NCBI GenBank assembly: GCA_019155185.1 | Contig: CM032815.1 | Coordinates: 409,001 to 473,000 of the forward strand | Direction: 5' to 3' | Origin: Beaufortia kweichowensis | Lineage: Eukaryota > Chordata > Actinopteri > Cypriniformes > Gastromyzontidae | DNA length: 64,000 nt | Shown: positions 1-9,578 of the stretch, piece after piece | Numbering within the stretch: position 1 is the stretch's first letter | How the letters are laid out: every line of letters starts with the position of its first letter | Position numbers and translations under genes: made by a program | The notes under the pieces: model-generated | Databases searched by the model: none | Told to the model about the DNA's origin: nothing | Seen by the model: the letters and a program-made list of their open reading frames with translations, nothing else

Positions 1-7
1 ACAATAC

Positions 8-631
8 CTTGGGATTGTGAAGGATCACAGTTTCCCCTGTTGGAAGCTCCAGATGTGTTTTCCATTCGTTCAGGGTGAACGCAATCATATAAGCATCCTG
101 TTTGGAATGAAGAAGAAATGTACTGTGTTTAATTATTTTATTTAAAAAAAAAAGATAAGCCTGGGGTTAAATGAATGAGAGATGCACCTCTAGGATATCA
201 CTGAGCTCTTCTGTATATGGTGAATAGTACATGTCTTTGTTGCCTTTGTGGAACCACGAGCAGCGCCTGACCTCTGTGGGTGCCTGTTCCCAGTACACGG
301 CGTAACGTCTCCTTTCACGTAACTTGACATCATACCTCCTTCCTTCAGTAGCCACCACCACTTCCTCTGTTTCCTCTCTTCCTCCGTCACCATGTTTCTC
401 TGCTAAACACAACCACATCTTATTATTATTATGTCATATGAAGTTATGCTATTGCTTAATAAATATGCTGCAATTGCAAACACAGGTGTATAAATAAAGA
501 CCTGGAGTGTAAGCATCCTCCAGCCGCTGTGAGTCCTCTCTGCTGAAGGGTTGCCAGGAATCTTTGGTGTCCACCTGCTGGTTATAGAACCAGTGGTACT
601 GGACGGGTTCATAGGGCTCAGCAGTAGTCAT
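8..631 (-). CDS. ddhd2: DDHD2-type phospholipase, 5' part only
   Basis: N-terminal part of an intracellular DDHD-domain phospholipase/lipase. Three coding exons are visible on the minus strand: 631-502, 402-188 and 97-8, with GT donors and AG acceptors and phases 1, 0 and 0. The ATG is at 631-629. A short 5'UTR stretch (632-644) follows an acceptor, so a noncoding first exon lies further upstream. The protein starts MTTAEPYEPVQYHWFYNQQV and continues through EVRRCSWFHKGNKD to TLNEWKTHLELPTGETVILH, the WWE-like N-terminal module of DDHD1/DDHD2. The closest remembered match is human DDHD2 (YEPVSPHWFY, EVRRCTWFYKGDKD, LDEWKKKLE). The last donor is at 7-6, so the lipase GxSxG motif, SAM and DDHD domains lie left of the window. 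DDHD2 hydrolyses triacylglycerol and phospholipids at Golgi/ER-associated membranes in neurons (family knowledge). The 5' end faces the 3' end of plpp5, a same-strand arrangement. Confidence 0.88.
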
Positions 632-660
632 GCTGAGCACTTAACTGTAAATATAATATT

Positions 661-722
661 AGATTAGATTCAACTTTATTCTCATTACACATGTACAAGT
701 ACAGAGCAATGAAATGCAGTTA
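661..722 (-). repeat. LINE/SINE 3' tail fragment
   Basis: Read on the minus strand, this contains CATTTCATTGCTCTGTACTT followed by AATGAGAATAAAGTTGAATC and a short TTGAATCTAATCT-type tail. That layout is typical of 3' ends of teleost CR1/L2-clade retroposons (family knowledge). Only the tail is recognisable. Confidence 0.5.
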
Positions 723-1227
723 GGTCTGACCAGAAATGCCATAACGCTGTAAAGTGCAGGATATAGATTGTGCTTCTTGTTAAGATTATTTACAGATTAT
801 AAATTATTTTTTATATTCTTTTGAAATTGCTGGTAGGACTACACATTGTAAACAACTAATAAAATTGGCTAGGACGAGAAGTCTTTTTATTGAAGTTTAC
901 CTAAACAGATCATGTGAATATTCAGAATTCAACAAATTCTGGATAAGTTATAAAAAAGGATGATTATTTTGGCCTGTAAAAGCTTTACGACCTCCTTAAA
1001 GGTTTATATCTGTATATTAAACACCACTTTCAGAGTTGTCACATCCATAACAGTCCAGTTTATATTTCACATTTGACTGCAAAAGTCACATCATAATGCT
1101 GTAATTCAACTTCCAACAGTAATAATTTACTTACAACTTTTCGTCAATGTAATTTTGTAAATGAAATATAATATTTTGCTTTAAAATATTCGACAGTTTC
1201 TTAGTTTGTAAATAAAAACAAACGCCC

Positions 1228-1264
1228 TTACGTCATCACTCTGGTGTCGGCTACATTACGTAAT
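1228..1264. promoter_or_regulatory. paired bZIP-type sites upstream of ddhd2
   Basis: TTACGTCATC at 1228-1237 is a CRE-like half-palindrome. ATTACGTAAT at 1255-1264 is a perfect 10-bp palindrome matching the C/EBP and PAR-bZIP consensus. Both lie about 600 bp upstream of the ddhd2 coding start, in sequence richer in CpG than its surroundings. Their role is inferred from motif and position only. Confidence 0.35.
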
Positions 1265-2247
1265 GATGACCGCAACGCAAATGACAAAAGTTAAACTATT
1301 TGCTGGTCGTGAAATGGCAATAAAATATAATATAATAAATATAAATATAATAATAAATATAAATATAATAAAACAAAGAAATAAAACAGTTCAACACTGT
1401 TTAATGTAAATTACAATCATGCAACGCAAACACAACAGACTGTGATGTGATAAGTTGTCCTACAAAAGTAAGACACGATATTTAAAATAGTGGAAGCAGA
1501 AAACTTTGTTTTATGTCATTTATCATCTCATGTATCTTAGAGAGATGATGAAGTCGGTACGCGTCGTTTCTAAGCAGATAATGTGATACGATACATCCAT
1601 AAATATATCAACAATATCATGCTTGCTTTCACAATGACGACATACATTCAGATTTACCCCTTTTAGTCTCTTTACAAATCCGTACAGATGGACGTTAAGC
1701 CATGCCGATTCCAAATAATGAGGACATTTAACCTCTGAAAAACACGGGAAAGACGAGAAACACAAGAGCGCAGCCATTAACTCACCGGCGGCTCGTACGG
1801 ATGCTCGCAGAGGACAGAAATGACTTTTGACGGAGCAAACGTCACTGTGCTCTTCACCACTGCGAGGAAAGGAAATCAATAAACTGAACAGTCTTCAAAT
1901 GTTAAAAGGTCAATTAATTTAGGAAATACAAAATGCCACCATTCTAAAACTGCATGATATGCTGAAAATAAGTCAATGTGTAATGATGTTGATCACATGC
2001 AAGTGACCGAATCATTATGACTCAATAATCTTGCCTGTCAGTGTGTTGCATAACATCGTTTTTTATACTTAATATTTAAAAATGAATGAATTGACATGTT
2101 AGTGTACCTGTTTCTTTAAAGGACACACTTACTGTATTTACTGTATGCTGGACACTTGTTGCACATGGCACAATGTATATTATATATTTGTATATTTGTA
2201 TAATGTATATTTAAGCATATAAGCCTATAGCCCTTTAAATGAAAAGA

Positions 2248-2480
2248 TACTGGTAACACTTTACATGAATGTTTTATTTGATCAATTAGTAAATGCAGTA
2301 AAGTTTTTCTGTTCATCTTTAGTGTTAGCTAATTGTGCACATTTACTAGTTACAACTTTGGGTTTGAAAATGTATTAGTAAATGAAGAAATTAACATGAA
2401 CTAAGATGTATAAATGCTATAGAAGTATTATTTATAGTTAATTCATGTTATCTAATGTTTAATTATTGTTTCATATTAAT
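2248..2480. repeat. fragment of a palindromic 'TGGTAACACTTTACA' MITE
   Basis: It begins with CTGGTAACACTTTACATGAA and continues with alternating 'acatgaact', 'ttagtaaatg' and 'tcatgttatctaatg' words. This is the pattern of an abundant fish inverted-repeat element that folds on itself. The expected closing end is not recognisable, so the copy looks old and truncated. Confidence 0.45.
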
Positions 2481-3022
2481 CCACCATTACAAAATGCAAT
2501 TATATTACTGACACACTTCAGGACACAGCGTTTCCAAACTGTAACTGATCTATGAACAGATCGCACACTGACCAAAGTTCTCCTCGTAACAAATATTGCT
2601 CAACAATAGTCTCGACACACACTAAACCTTGGATAATAAATGATCCGACGAGCACATTCATTATAAATCATCACAAACTTTATTCACAAAGATCTTGGGA
2701 GATTTCCATTATGCGTACAGTGAGAGATGTATAAATATACCCGCTACATTGTAAAACAGACCTAGAAGCAGTTTTAACATACATTGAGATCTTTCACCGG
2801 GATATTTCACATATAAAGGAGTTTGATGTAATACAAATTGTTTTAAGACATTTTCAAAAAGACGGCTCTACAGTACACAAAATGTTCATTGAATGTCTAC
2901 AACTTGACAACATAATTGCAGCAACTGGCTTTGGGAAGCGTATAAATCCAAAGTCAGCTAGGAAAGTAAACATTCACACAGTATTAAGTTGTTGGTCCAG
3001 GTAAAAAGTGTAGCAGAATTCC

Positions 3023-5008
3023 CTATAAAGGCAAAAGGAAGCCTTGGTTGGTCTGCTTGCGCTCTGGCGGCGGAGCCGACGGCTCTCTTAGTCGAAGGGG
3101 TCGGTGGCAGTCTGAGTCGTTGAGAGCTGGATAATGTTGTCGGTAACATATGTAAGAAAAGGCTAAACCGAGGAGAGACCCCACCAACACATCTGGAAGA
3201 GATTAGGATGAGAGAAAAGTTACATTTCTTAAAAATGATACATAGCAGAAGGTTGTGATGGTGTCATAAATTTCTCTGTGACATCATCCACATGACCCAT
3301 ACTTTACATCCCGGGTAATCTGGGCCAGTTTTTAAGAAAAGTCAACGTTTCTCACCTTGCCAGTGATGTTTGTAGTCACATGTTCTGGACAAGGCAATCA
3401 TGATGGCAAAGAGAAGGGGGGTGAGAAAGGCACAAAACCTCCAGGCTCTGCCCCGGCCTAAAGGGCTAAAACAATGCAGCTTCCCGGCCACGTACAAGGC
3501 AGTGAAGCCCAGACCAGCAAAGGCAACTAAAAAATGATAAAGGGTGCTTGATTATTCTGTGTTTTAATGTTTTAAGTGTGTATAGACTAAAGCCATTCAA
3601 TAAAACTGCATTTACAGGAAGAGTGTCCACTAGGAAAGCTTTTCCTGCCCTCCATGACTACATCCGGATCACCGCTACAGCGAAGCTCCGGGTTCATCTG
3701 GCCATCCGGAAAACAGCGGTAGAAGAAATCGGGCCGTGGCCTGACAGAAAATGAAGGAAGAAATGAAGGCGATCTAGTATTTACAGGGTATCTCAGTGTA
3801 TTATCAGTGAGAATCAGCACTTAGTGAGTAATAAAAATATCAGCATGAAAGCCCTTATGAAGATCTGGTTACATTATGCAAACATAAATCCTAAATAGAT
3901 GAAGGATGAATAATTGAATAGTGACTAATAGATAAAATACATTTACATTTCCTGAAGAAAAAAGGATGGCAAGGCACTAAATAGTCACGATTTACTTGAC
4001 TTTAAGACACTTCTGTACAGTAACCTGCAATTTTATGTCTCAAACAAAGACAACATGTACAGAATGCAGCTTTGACTAATTATAATAATAACAATTGCAC
4101 AAAACAGTACTTTAAGAGTATTGATGTGACATACTTTGATGGAGAAACTGTCTGCATAACCGCTTGGTTTGTAACATTAAAATAAGGCTGGGACTCACCT
4201 GCCCACGGCCAGCTTGACTGCATTAGTAAAAACTCCATTTAACACCAGCGTCAAAGTTACAGCTGGATCAGAAATAACACAGAGAGCAGTGACACAAGCA
4301 AGATTCAGAGCAGAATTTACATTTAGGCATTTAGCTGAAGCTTTTATCCAAAGCAACTTACAAATATTAGGAGACAATGAAGCGACACATCAGAAGAGAC
4401 AATAGTACTAACAGGTGCTTTACAATAATTTGATTATAATTTGATTCCTCTTTACAGACTGTCATCAGCACATCAGTATGTGATCAATGAGTGTGATAAT
4501 GGTCATCCACTTACCCAAAGATGCTTCTTTAACATCACCCTTTCCACCTTGTTTCAAGAAAGCAAAGAAGAAAATAACCACCAATGGAGTGCAAAGGGCG
4601 ATAGTCTGTGTAAAAAAGTTAATCAGAGAAAAAAGGTCACAAATTTCATCTTGGATATCATCACACATGATGTGGCTTTATATCTGTGTATGCAGAACAA
4701 TCTTACTTACAAACATGAGGCGGGTAGGAACATGGTCCCTTTTGACAGGGTGAAACTTATAAAGCCAAAGTTCCTCAGGCTGGATCTCTCGGTTAAAAGG
4801 AGGCAGTTGCTCCGTTACGCTGTAAGAATATAACAATAACAATCTTTACCATGACAAACAGCTGGTGAAAATCTTTTCTGTTGTTCACTTTACAGGTTAT
4901 GACTGAGTTTCATGAGTGTTTTGTTGATTGAACTTACACGAACACAGCTAAAAGCAGCAGCCGTACGATAACTTCAGCAATGAAGCCATTATCAAAACTC
5001 TTCTTCAT
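3023..5008 (-). CDS. plpp5: phospholipid phosphatase 5 (PAP2 superfamily)
   Basis: Integral-membrane lipid phosphatase that dephosphorylates diacylglycerol pyrophosphate, phosphatidate and related lipids. Seven coding exons, minus strand: 5008-4938, 4819-4711, 4605-4515, 4262-4199, 3740-3616, 3526-3356 and 3192-3023. All junction phases agree and give 801 nt, 266 residues (human PLPP5 264). The three PAP2 catalytic motifs are intact: K(x6)RP in KLAVGRPRPDFFYRC, PSGH in FPSGHSS, and SRTCDYKHHWQD (SRx5HxxxD) with the nucleophilic histidine. Hydrophobic segments include VIVRLLLLAVFVV, LVVIFFFAFL and AVTLTLVLNGVF. The start is the first ATG in the exon. An acceptor at 5052-5051 shows that this exon also carries 42 nt of 5'UTR, so a noncoding exon lies upstream in the CpG-rich block near 5,300-5,550. 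The C-terminus after the last TM segment is Pro/Arg-rich and short. Confidence 0.93.
4312..4378 (+). repeat. teleost core repeat, copy 1
   Basis: 'ACATTTAGGCATTTAGCTGA' followed by 'AGCTTTTATCCAAAGCAACT' and 'ACAAATATTAGGAGACAAT'. This short core recurs at 10,877, 28,448, 43,253 and 56,551 and is one of the commonest interspersed repeats in fish genomes. This copy lies in an intron of plpp5. Confidence 0.7.
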
Positions 5009-5050
5009 CTTTGGTGCAGGTTTATCATTGAAGACAGCTCCACCCAAAAC

Positions 5051-5600
5051 CTGGAAGAGGAACATGCTTGATGCCATTTAAATAAAGATACAATGAAGCA
5101 AATCATAGTTGAAACCTATTCCAAGAACACCAAGAGCATGAGAAGATGAGAAATGTGACCATCACTTCCGCTGGTTAGTTATAAACCCACATCACAGCAA
5201 AGAAACCCCTTGTGTTATTCAATGTGATAATGACACTCATCCCGGAAGTGTCGAAGTTTCAAAGGGAAATAACCAAAGAAATAACAGCGAGTCTCTGGAG
5301 AGATACTGATCATCGGTTTGATTATCGGCCCGATATCTGCCGTCACCGATATTTATAATCGCTTACGAACATTTCCGCACACACGGCATCGCGCATCCTC
5401 CGTCTTTTGTCTGCGGCGCGGAGTTGAATACAGACCTTCCGATTCTTTCCTCTTCCGTCTACAGCGACGCCGCGGCTGATGAGCGCAGCCACCGGAGCAG
5501 AATTCCGCGATGTCTATCATATATAATGGACATGTCCAGCAGCAGCAGCTGACCGCGGATCAGTTCAGCGAGGAATGAACCCACATGAACACGTCATACA
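5051..5600 (-). promoter_or_regulatory. plpp5 promoter and noncoding first-exon region
   Basis: Sequence upstream of the plpp5 5'UTR acceptor. It becomes CpG-rich between about 5,320 and 5,560 (CGCGCATCCTCCG, CTGCGGCGCGGAG, ACGCCGCGGCTG), unlike the AT-rich flanks. This is the probable CpG-type promoter and first exon. I could not fix the donor or the start site. Confidence 0.45.
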
Positions 5601-5810
5601 AGCGCTGTCCGATTCGCGAGTCGTTTGTTTGAGCCGGTTCTTTTTTTCACACAAGCGCGGTCCGATTCGCGAGTCGTTTGTTTGAGCCGGTTCTTTTTTT
5701 CACACAAGCGCGGTCCGATTCGCGAGTCGTTTGTTTGAACTGGTTCTTTTTTTCCACACATGCGCTGTCCGATTCGCGAGTCGTTTGTTTGAACCGGTTC
5801 TTTTTTTTCA
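5601..5810. repeat. 53-bp minisatellite, four units
   Basis: Four head-to-tail units at about 5601-5653, 5654-5706, 5707-5760 and 5761-5810. Each contains TCCGATTCGCGAGTCGTTTG, a GAGCCGGTTC or GAACCGGTTC palindrome and a T7-8 run. Units differ by only a few substitutions. A degenerate fifth piece, GAACCGATTCGTAAAGCG, follows at about 5821. Related words in inverted order (AACGAACCGGTTCGTTTG) occur near 6283-6330, so the array may be one arm of a larger foldback element. It lies just upstream of the plpp5 promoter. Confidence 0.85.
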
Positions 5811-6461
5811 TAGTTCTGTTGAACCGATTCGTAAAGCGTTTGTGAATTACTCGCTTAAGCGATGTTGTTGTTTTCTTAGTAATAGAATAAATCTATTAAA
5901 TACATCTTGAATATAGAAAGAAGAGTAAAGGAAGGAGGCATAATGTAATCATAAACAACCATTTTGGTTTTAACATAATCAAGGTGATTAAACACTATTT
6001 TAATACAGACTGAAAGGTTTTCATCGTAAAATCTCTACTGGAATAAATTAATAAATAATATAAAAATAAAATAAATAATTAAAGTAAAAAGAGGGTAAAC
6101 ATTTAAGTCATCATAAATATAAGTCATCAATCATAAACAACAATTTAGGTTTTAACAAATCTAGGTGATTTAATCAAAATTATACTCATTTAATTCACAC
6201 AAAAGTGAAAACAGTATTTAGTTCAGGGCTTATTTTTGCCACAATTACACGATACAAAAACGATGACTTCAATGAAACAACGAACCGGTTCGTTTGTTCG
6301 GCTCTTCGAAACGAACTGTCTGAACAAACCAATTCACTAAAATCTATCCGACATCTGAAGAATTAGAAATAAAGCTCCATCTAGAGGCTGTCACACATTT
6401 AAACGTTCAAAAGTCACATTATTTGACATGGAAATGTCTCTTAAAGCACTCGACGTTAAAA

Positions 6462-6600
6462 AATATATTGGTATTTTAGGAAGTAAAAATGAAAATAACC
6501 TATATAAAAATAAATGCAAGCTATTAAAAAAATACAATGAGAGAAACACAATGAGAATATAAACAGAACCTGAAATGCCTTTCATATTTCAAAAGGAAAA
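6462..6600. repeat. direct duplication, copy A
   Basis: About 130 bp nearly identical to 7,582-7,732. Both run from TATTGGTATTTTAGGAA through AATAACCTATATAAAAATAA and CAGAACCTGAAATGCCTT to TTTCAAAAGGAAAA. The two copies differ by a few substitutions and by about 20 extra bases near the left end of copy B. Neither is flanked by recognisable transposon ends. Confidence 0.85.
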
Positions 6601-7581
6601 TGATTAGAATGCAAAGTGTTAAAAATATAATAATTATGAGCAACTCAATTGAAACACTTGAACATTCATTACAGTTTATTGAAGTCAAACCAGGCAAGTC
6701 TGAAAACGTTTAAATCTGTGGAATGTCGCTTAAAGTACTCTCAGAATAATTTATGAATTCTGAAGAAATACATCTGAAAAGTTGGTCAAATCAAATACAA
6801 GAAAAGAAATGTACAAAATGTTTCTACGTTCACAAACATTCAGAAGCAATATTACAGCTACAATATAATGACAATTGAGATTTTTCCAGCTATGTACAAT
6901 TGATCAAGCATCATTCCCTTACACAATGCAATGACATGAAGCTTCTATGCATGAATATATCATTAAAAACTCAGAGAGGACATACATTCTACCCAAGCCG
7001 TATCATTTAGGATAAGTTTTATTCAAGTTGGAGTGTGTAATCCGATTCGATGCGCGTGGTGAAAAGTTTACATTAACACGGTAATCTTTACACAAACTCT
7101 GTAACTCAGTAGCAAGAATTAGTAAACAGTCTATTTAAAAGGAATGTGAAATCAGTACGTAAAAATCAAAGTGTAAGTTGGTTGGATGACCAACATCAGT
7201 AAATTTAGTTGATGCAACACAAAGAACATGCTTGGATAGCACAAAATGATTATGACACCTTCAAATACACGTAAAAAATGTACACAAAGTACAGTGCACT
7301 GACACCAAACACTGGAATCAATGGAGGTAATACACTTTTAACATTTGATGCGGCAAAACAGATATAGAAAGAAATCAATTACAGGCAAATCAGTGATTAA
7401 GCCACTGCAGAAACAAATGGCACTGAAGAAAATGGATTTTTCATGAGGGTTTTAAATGAGCCATTTGTTTATTGTTCTCAAATGTCATTTCTCATGATCA
7501 TGTGATTCCAAAAAAACTAGTACCAACAGTAAAGAAAAAAGAAAAAGAGTTTTGATATTTTCATTATAAACATAAGGGCAG

Positions 7582-7732
7582 ATATTGGTATTTTAGGAAC
7601 AAAAGTGCCTATGGTCTCTAAAAATGAAAATAACCTATATAAAAATAAATGCAAGCTATTAAAAAAATACAATGAGAGAAACACAATCAGAATATAAACA
7701 GAACCTGAAATGCCTTCCATATTTCAAAAGGA
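7582..7732. repeat. direct duplication, copy B
   Basis: Second copy of the 6,462-6,600 segment, same orientation, offset about 1.1 kb. It carries an additional stretch containing AAAGTGCCTATGGTCTCT after TTTTAGGAAC. It lies inside the presumed nsd3 3'UTR or just past it. Confidence 0.85.
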
Positions 7733-9578
7733 AAAAGAATGCAAATAAGAGCATACAGTATTTTCACAAATCTCAGTTTGGCAGTCAAATCCTCAGAATT
7801 CCTTAAATTTGTTGGCAGACGCCAGAATCCAATACAAATTCAAAGCGTCCGTCAATAACACTCAGTTTTGAGACAAAGAACAATAAATACAGAAAATTAA
7901 AGGCAAACAAATCAAGTAAACCAAAAGCACCTTTCCTCCTTTCCATAAAGTGACAAACATACTGATGGTGCCATCACATATAATACTATAGTACTGTGGT
8001 CTATAAAAACGTTCATGTGAAACATATATATATATGACTAACGGGTAAGTACAAAGCCCACGTGTTGAAGCCGTCAAGATCAATTCTTCCACAGCGATAC
8101 TAGTACAGCTACCATTAACAAAGTAACAGTACTTTACAGCACAGCAGCTAATCAGTTCAATTTAGAAGATCTCAAGACACCTTAACACACCGGCACGCTG
8201 AAAGTTATTCCAAGATCGAAGCTATCGAGTAGATTCACATCAAGTAGAAGTCACGGAGAGGATAACGCTACACACCCCGCCATACGTCGTACAGCCCTCC
8301 CTACAGCCGATCGCGTTATACGGTTGTTCACTTTTAGCATAATAGCGTATGTCATTACAACCAAACATAATGCAAGAAAGATGCCAAACAAGCAGAAATA
8401 TGAAAGTGTGCGGTTAAGGTACGGTTTGATACCTTTGAAATGAGTCTCTATTGTACGGCGATATATCCTACGGTAATGCATGAATACTTGGCAACTTAAA
8501 ACAAGTTTGAATATATTTACATCGGCATGTGGGAAACACAAATGTAAACGTGAAAACAACAACAAAAAACACATTTAAAGATTGTACTCACAGTCTCACA
8601 ACTGTTATGAAATCCTTGTAATTGGTTTTACACACTGGCACCTGTTCAATACTCACACTGGTAAATATTTGATTTAAGAGAGACATGGCAGTGTTGGAAT
8701 ATACATGGCCGAATAGGAAACAACAGCTGCTTAACACATTACTGTTTGGAGATGTCATTACTGATCTTCTCGGGTGACACGGTTATGTCTAACACTTATA
8801 ACTTTATGAATTACGGTGTCTGTTTACTCTTAAACGACTGCTGAATAGACCAAAAGATGATGACAATACGGTATCGGCCAAGCAATAATGTAATTTAGCT
8901 GACAAAAAGGGCACATATACAACAATACGATAAGTGATATCAAATTGACTAATACAGATGAATAATACTGTACATTGTGAATGGATGTAAACATCGACAT
9001 AAATATATTAATGATTATATATCTTACAAATCACAAACTCACTGGAATGGGGGCGGCAGTTTAGCAAACCATCCGAACGACTCTCGGTTTGAAACGTTAC
9101 CACGACTAACTCGTATTCAGATGTAGTGAAATCCTACCGGTGATGGGCGACTGATGTCACCCGACGCACATTACAACAGTCTTTGCTATTTACATGAGGT
9201 ACATAAATAAAGTTCTTGGTTTAAAGTGTTTGGGTACCGTAGTGGAGGAAACCGAGTTTGCCATTGACGGGCGTCGTTTAACATATTTTTTGCCAAAAAT
9301 CGAGCTGAAAAAGTGACTGTGAAAGTTGTTTAGAAAACCAGATATGAATTGCTTACGCTTTTACGTACGAGCACTTCATGTGGAATTAACGTGAGGTTGT
9401 AAATTGTGATATGTTCGAAAAACAAAAACCATACCAGCTGCTGTATATTTGGAATGAAGAACAAATACCAGCTTATCAAGCCAAACGTGAACCAGTTAGC
9501 TCAGTGTGGTCTGAACTTCTTGTGGTTTTCAGCGTCTTGTAGCCCTCGTCCCTCTTTCTCCTCACTGCTTTGGCCCGG

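Larger units (their letters stand above)
632..3022. other. ddhd2 5' region and plpp5 3' flank
   Basis: No coding exon is supported here. The left part holds the ddhd2 upstream region: a LINE/SINE-tail repeat at about 661-722, bZIP-like sites at 1228-1264, and moderately CpG-containing sequence at 1740-1870 that could be a noncoding first exon. The right part holds a palindromic-repeat fragment near 2248-2480 and the plpp5 3'UTR. A minus-strand AATAAA sits at 2684-2679, about 340 nt past the plpp5 stop. Confidence 0.6.
5811..9578 (-). other. nsd3 3'UTR and plpp5-nsd3 intergenic region
   Basis: No coding exon is supported in this 3.8 kb. The part next to 9,579 should be the nsd3 3'UTR (minus strand). 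Candidate AATAAA signals on the minus strand lie at 7023-7018 and near 6,668, which would make a 3'UTR of about 2.5-2.9 kb. The sequence is AT-rich and holds a direct duplication (6,462-6,600 and 7,582-7,732). The transcript end is not fixed by sequence alone. Confidence 0.45.

Noticed and set aside
1523..1879. 118-codon minus-strand ORF upstream of ddhd2
   Set aside because: No homology I can recognise, no supporting splice structure, and mixed composition. More likely noncoding first-exon or promoter sequence.
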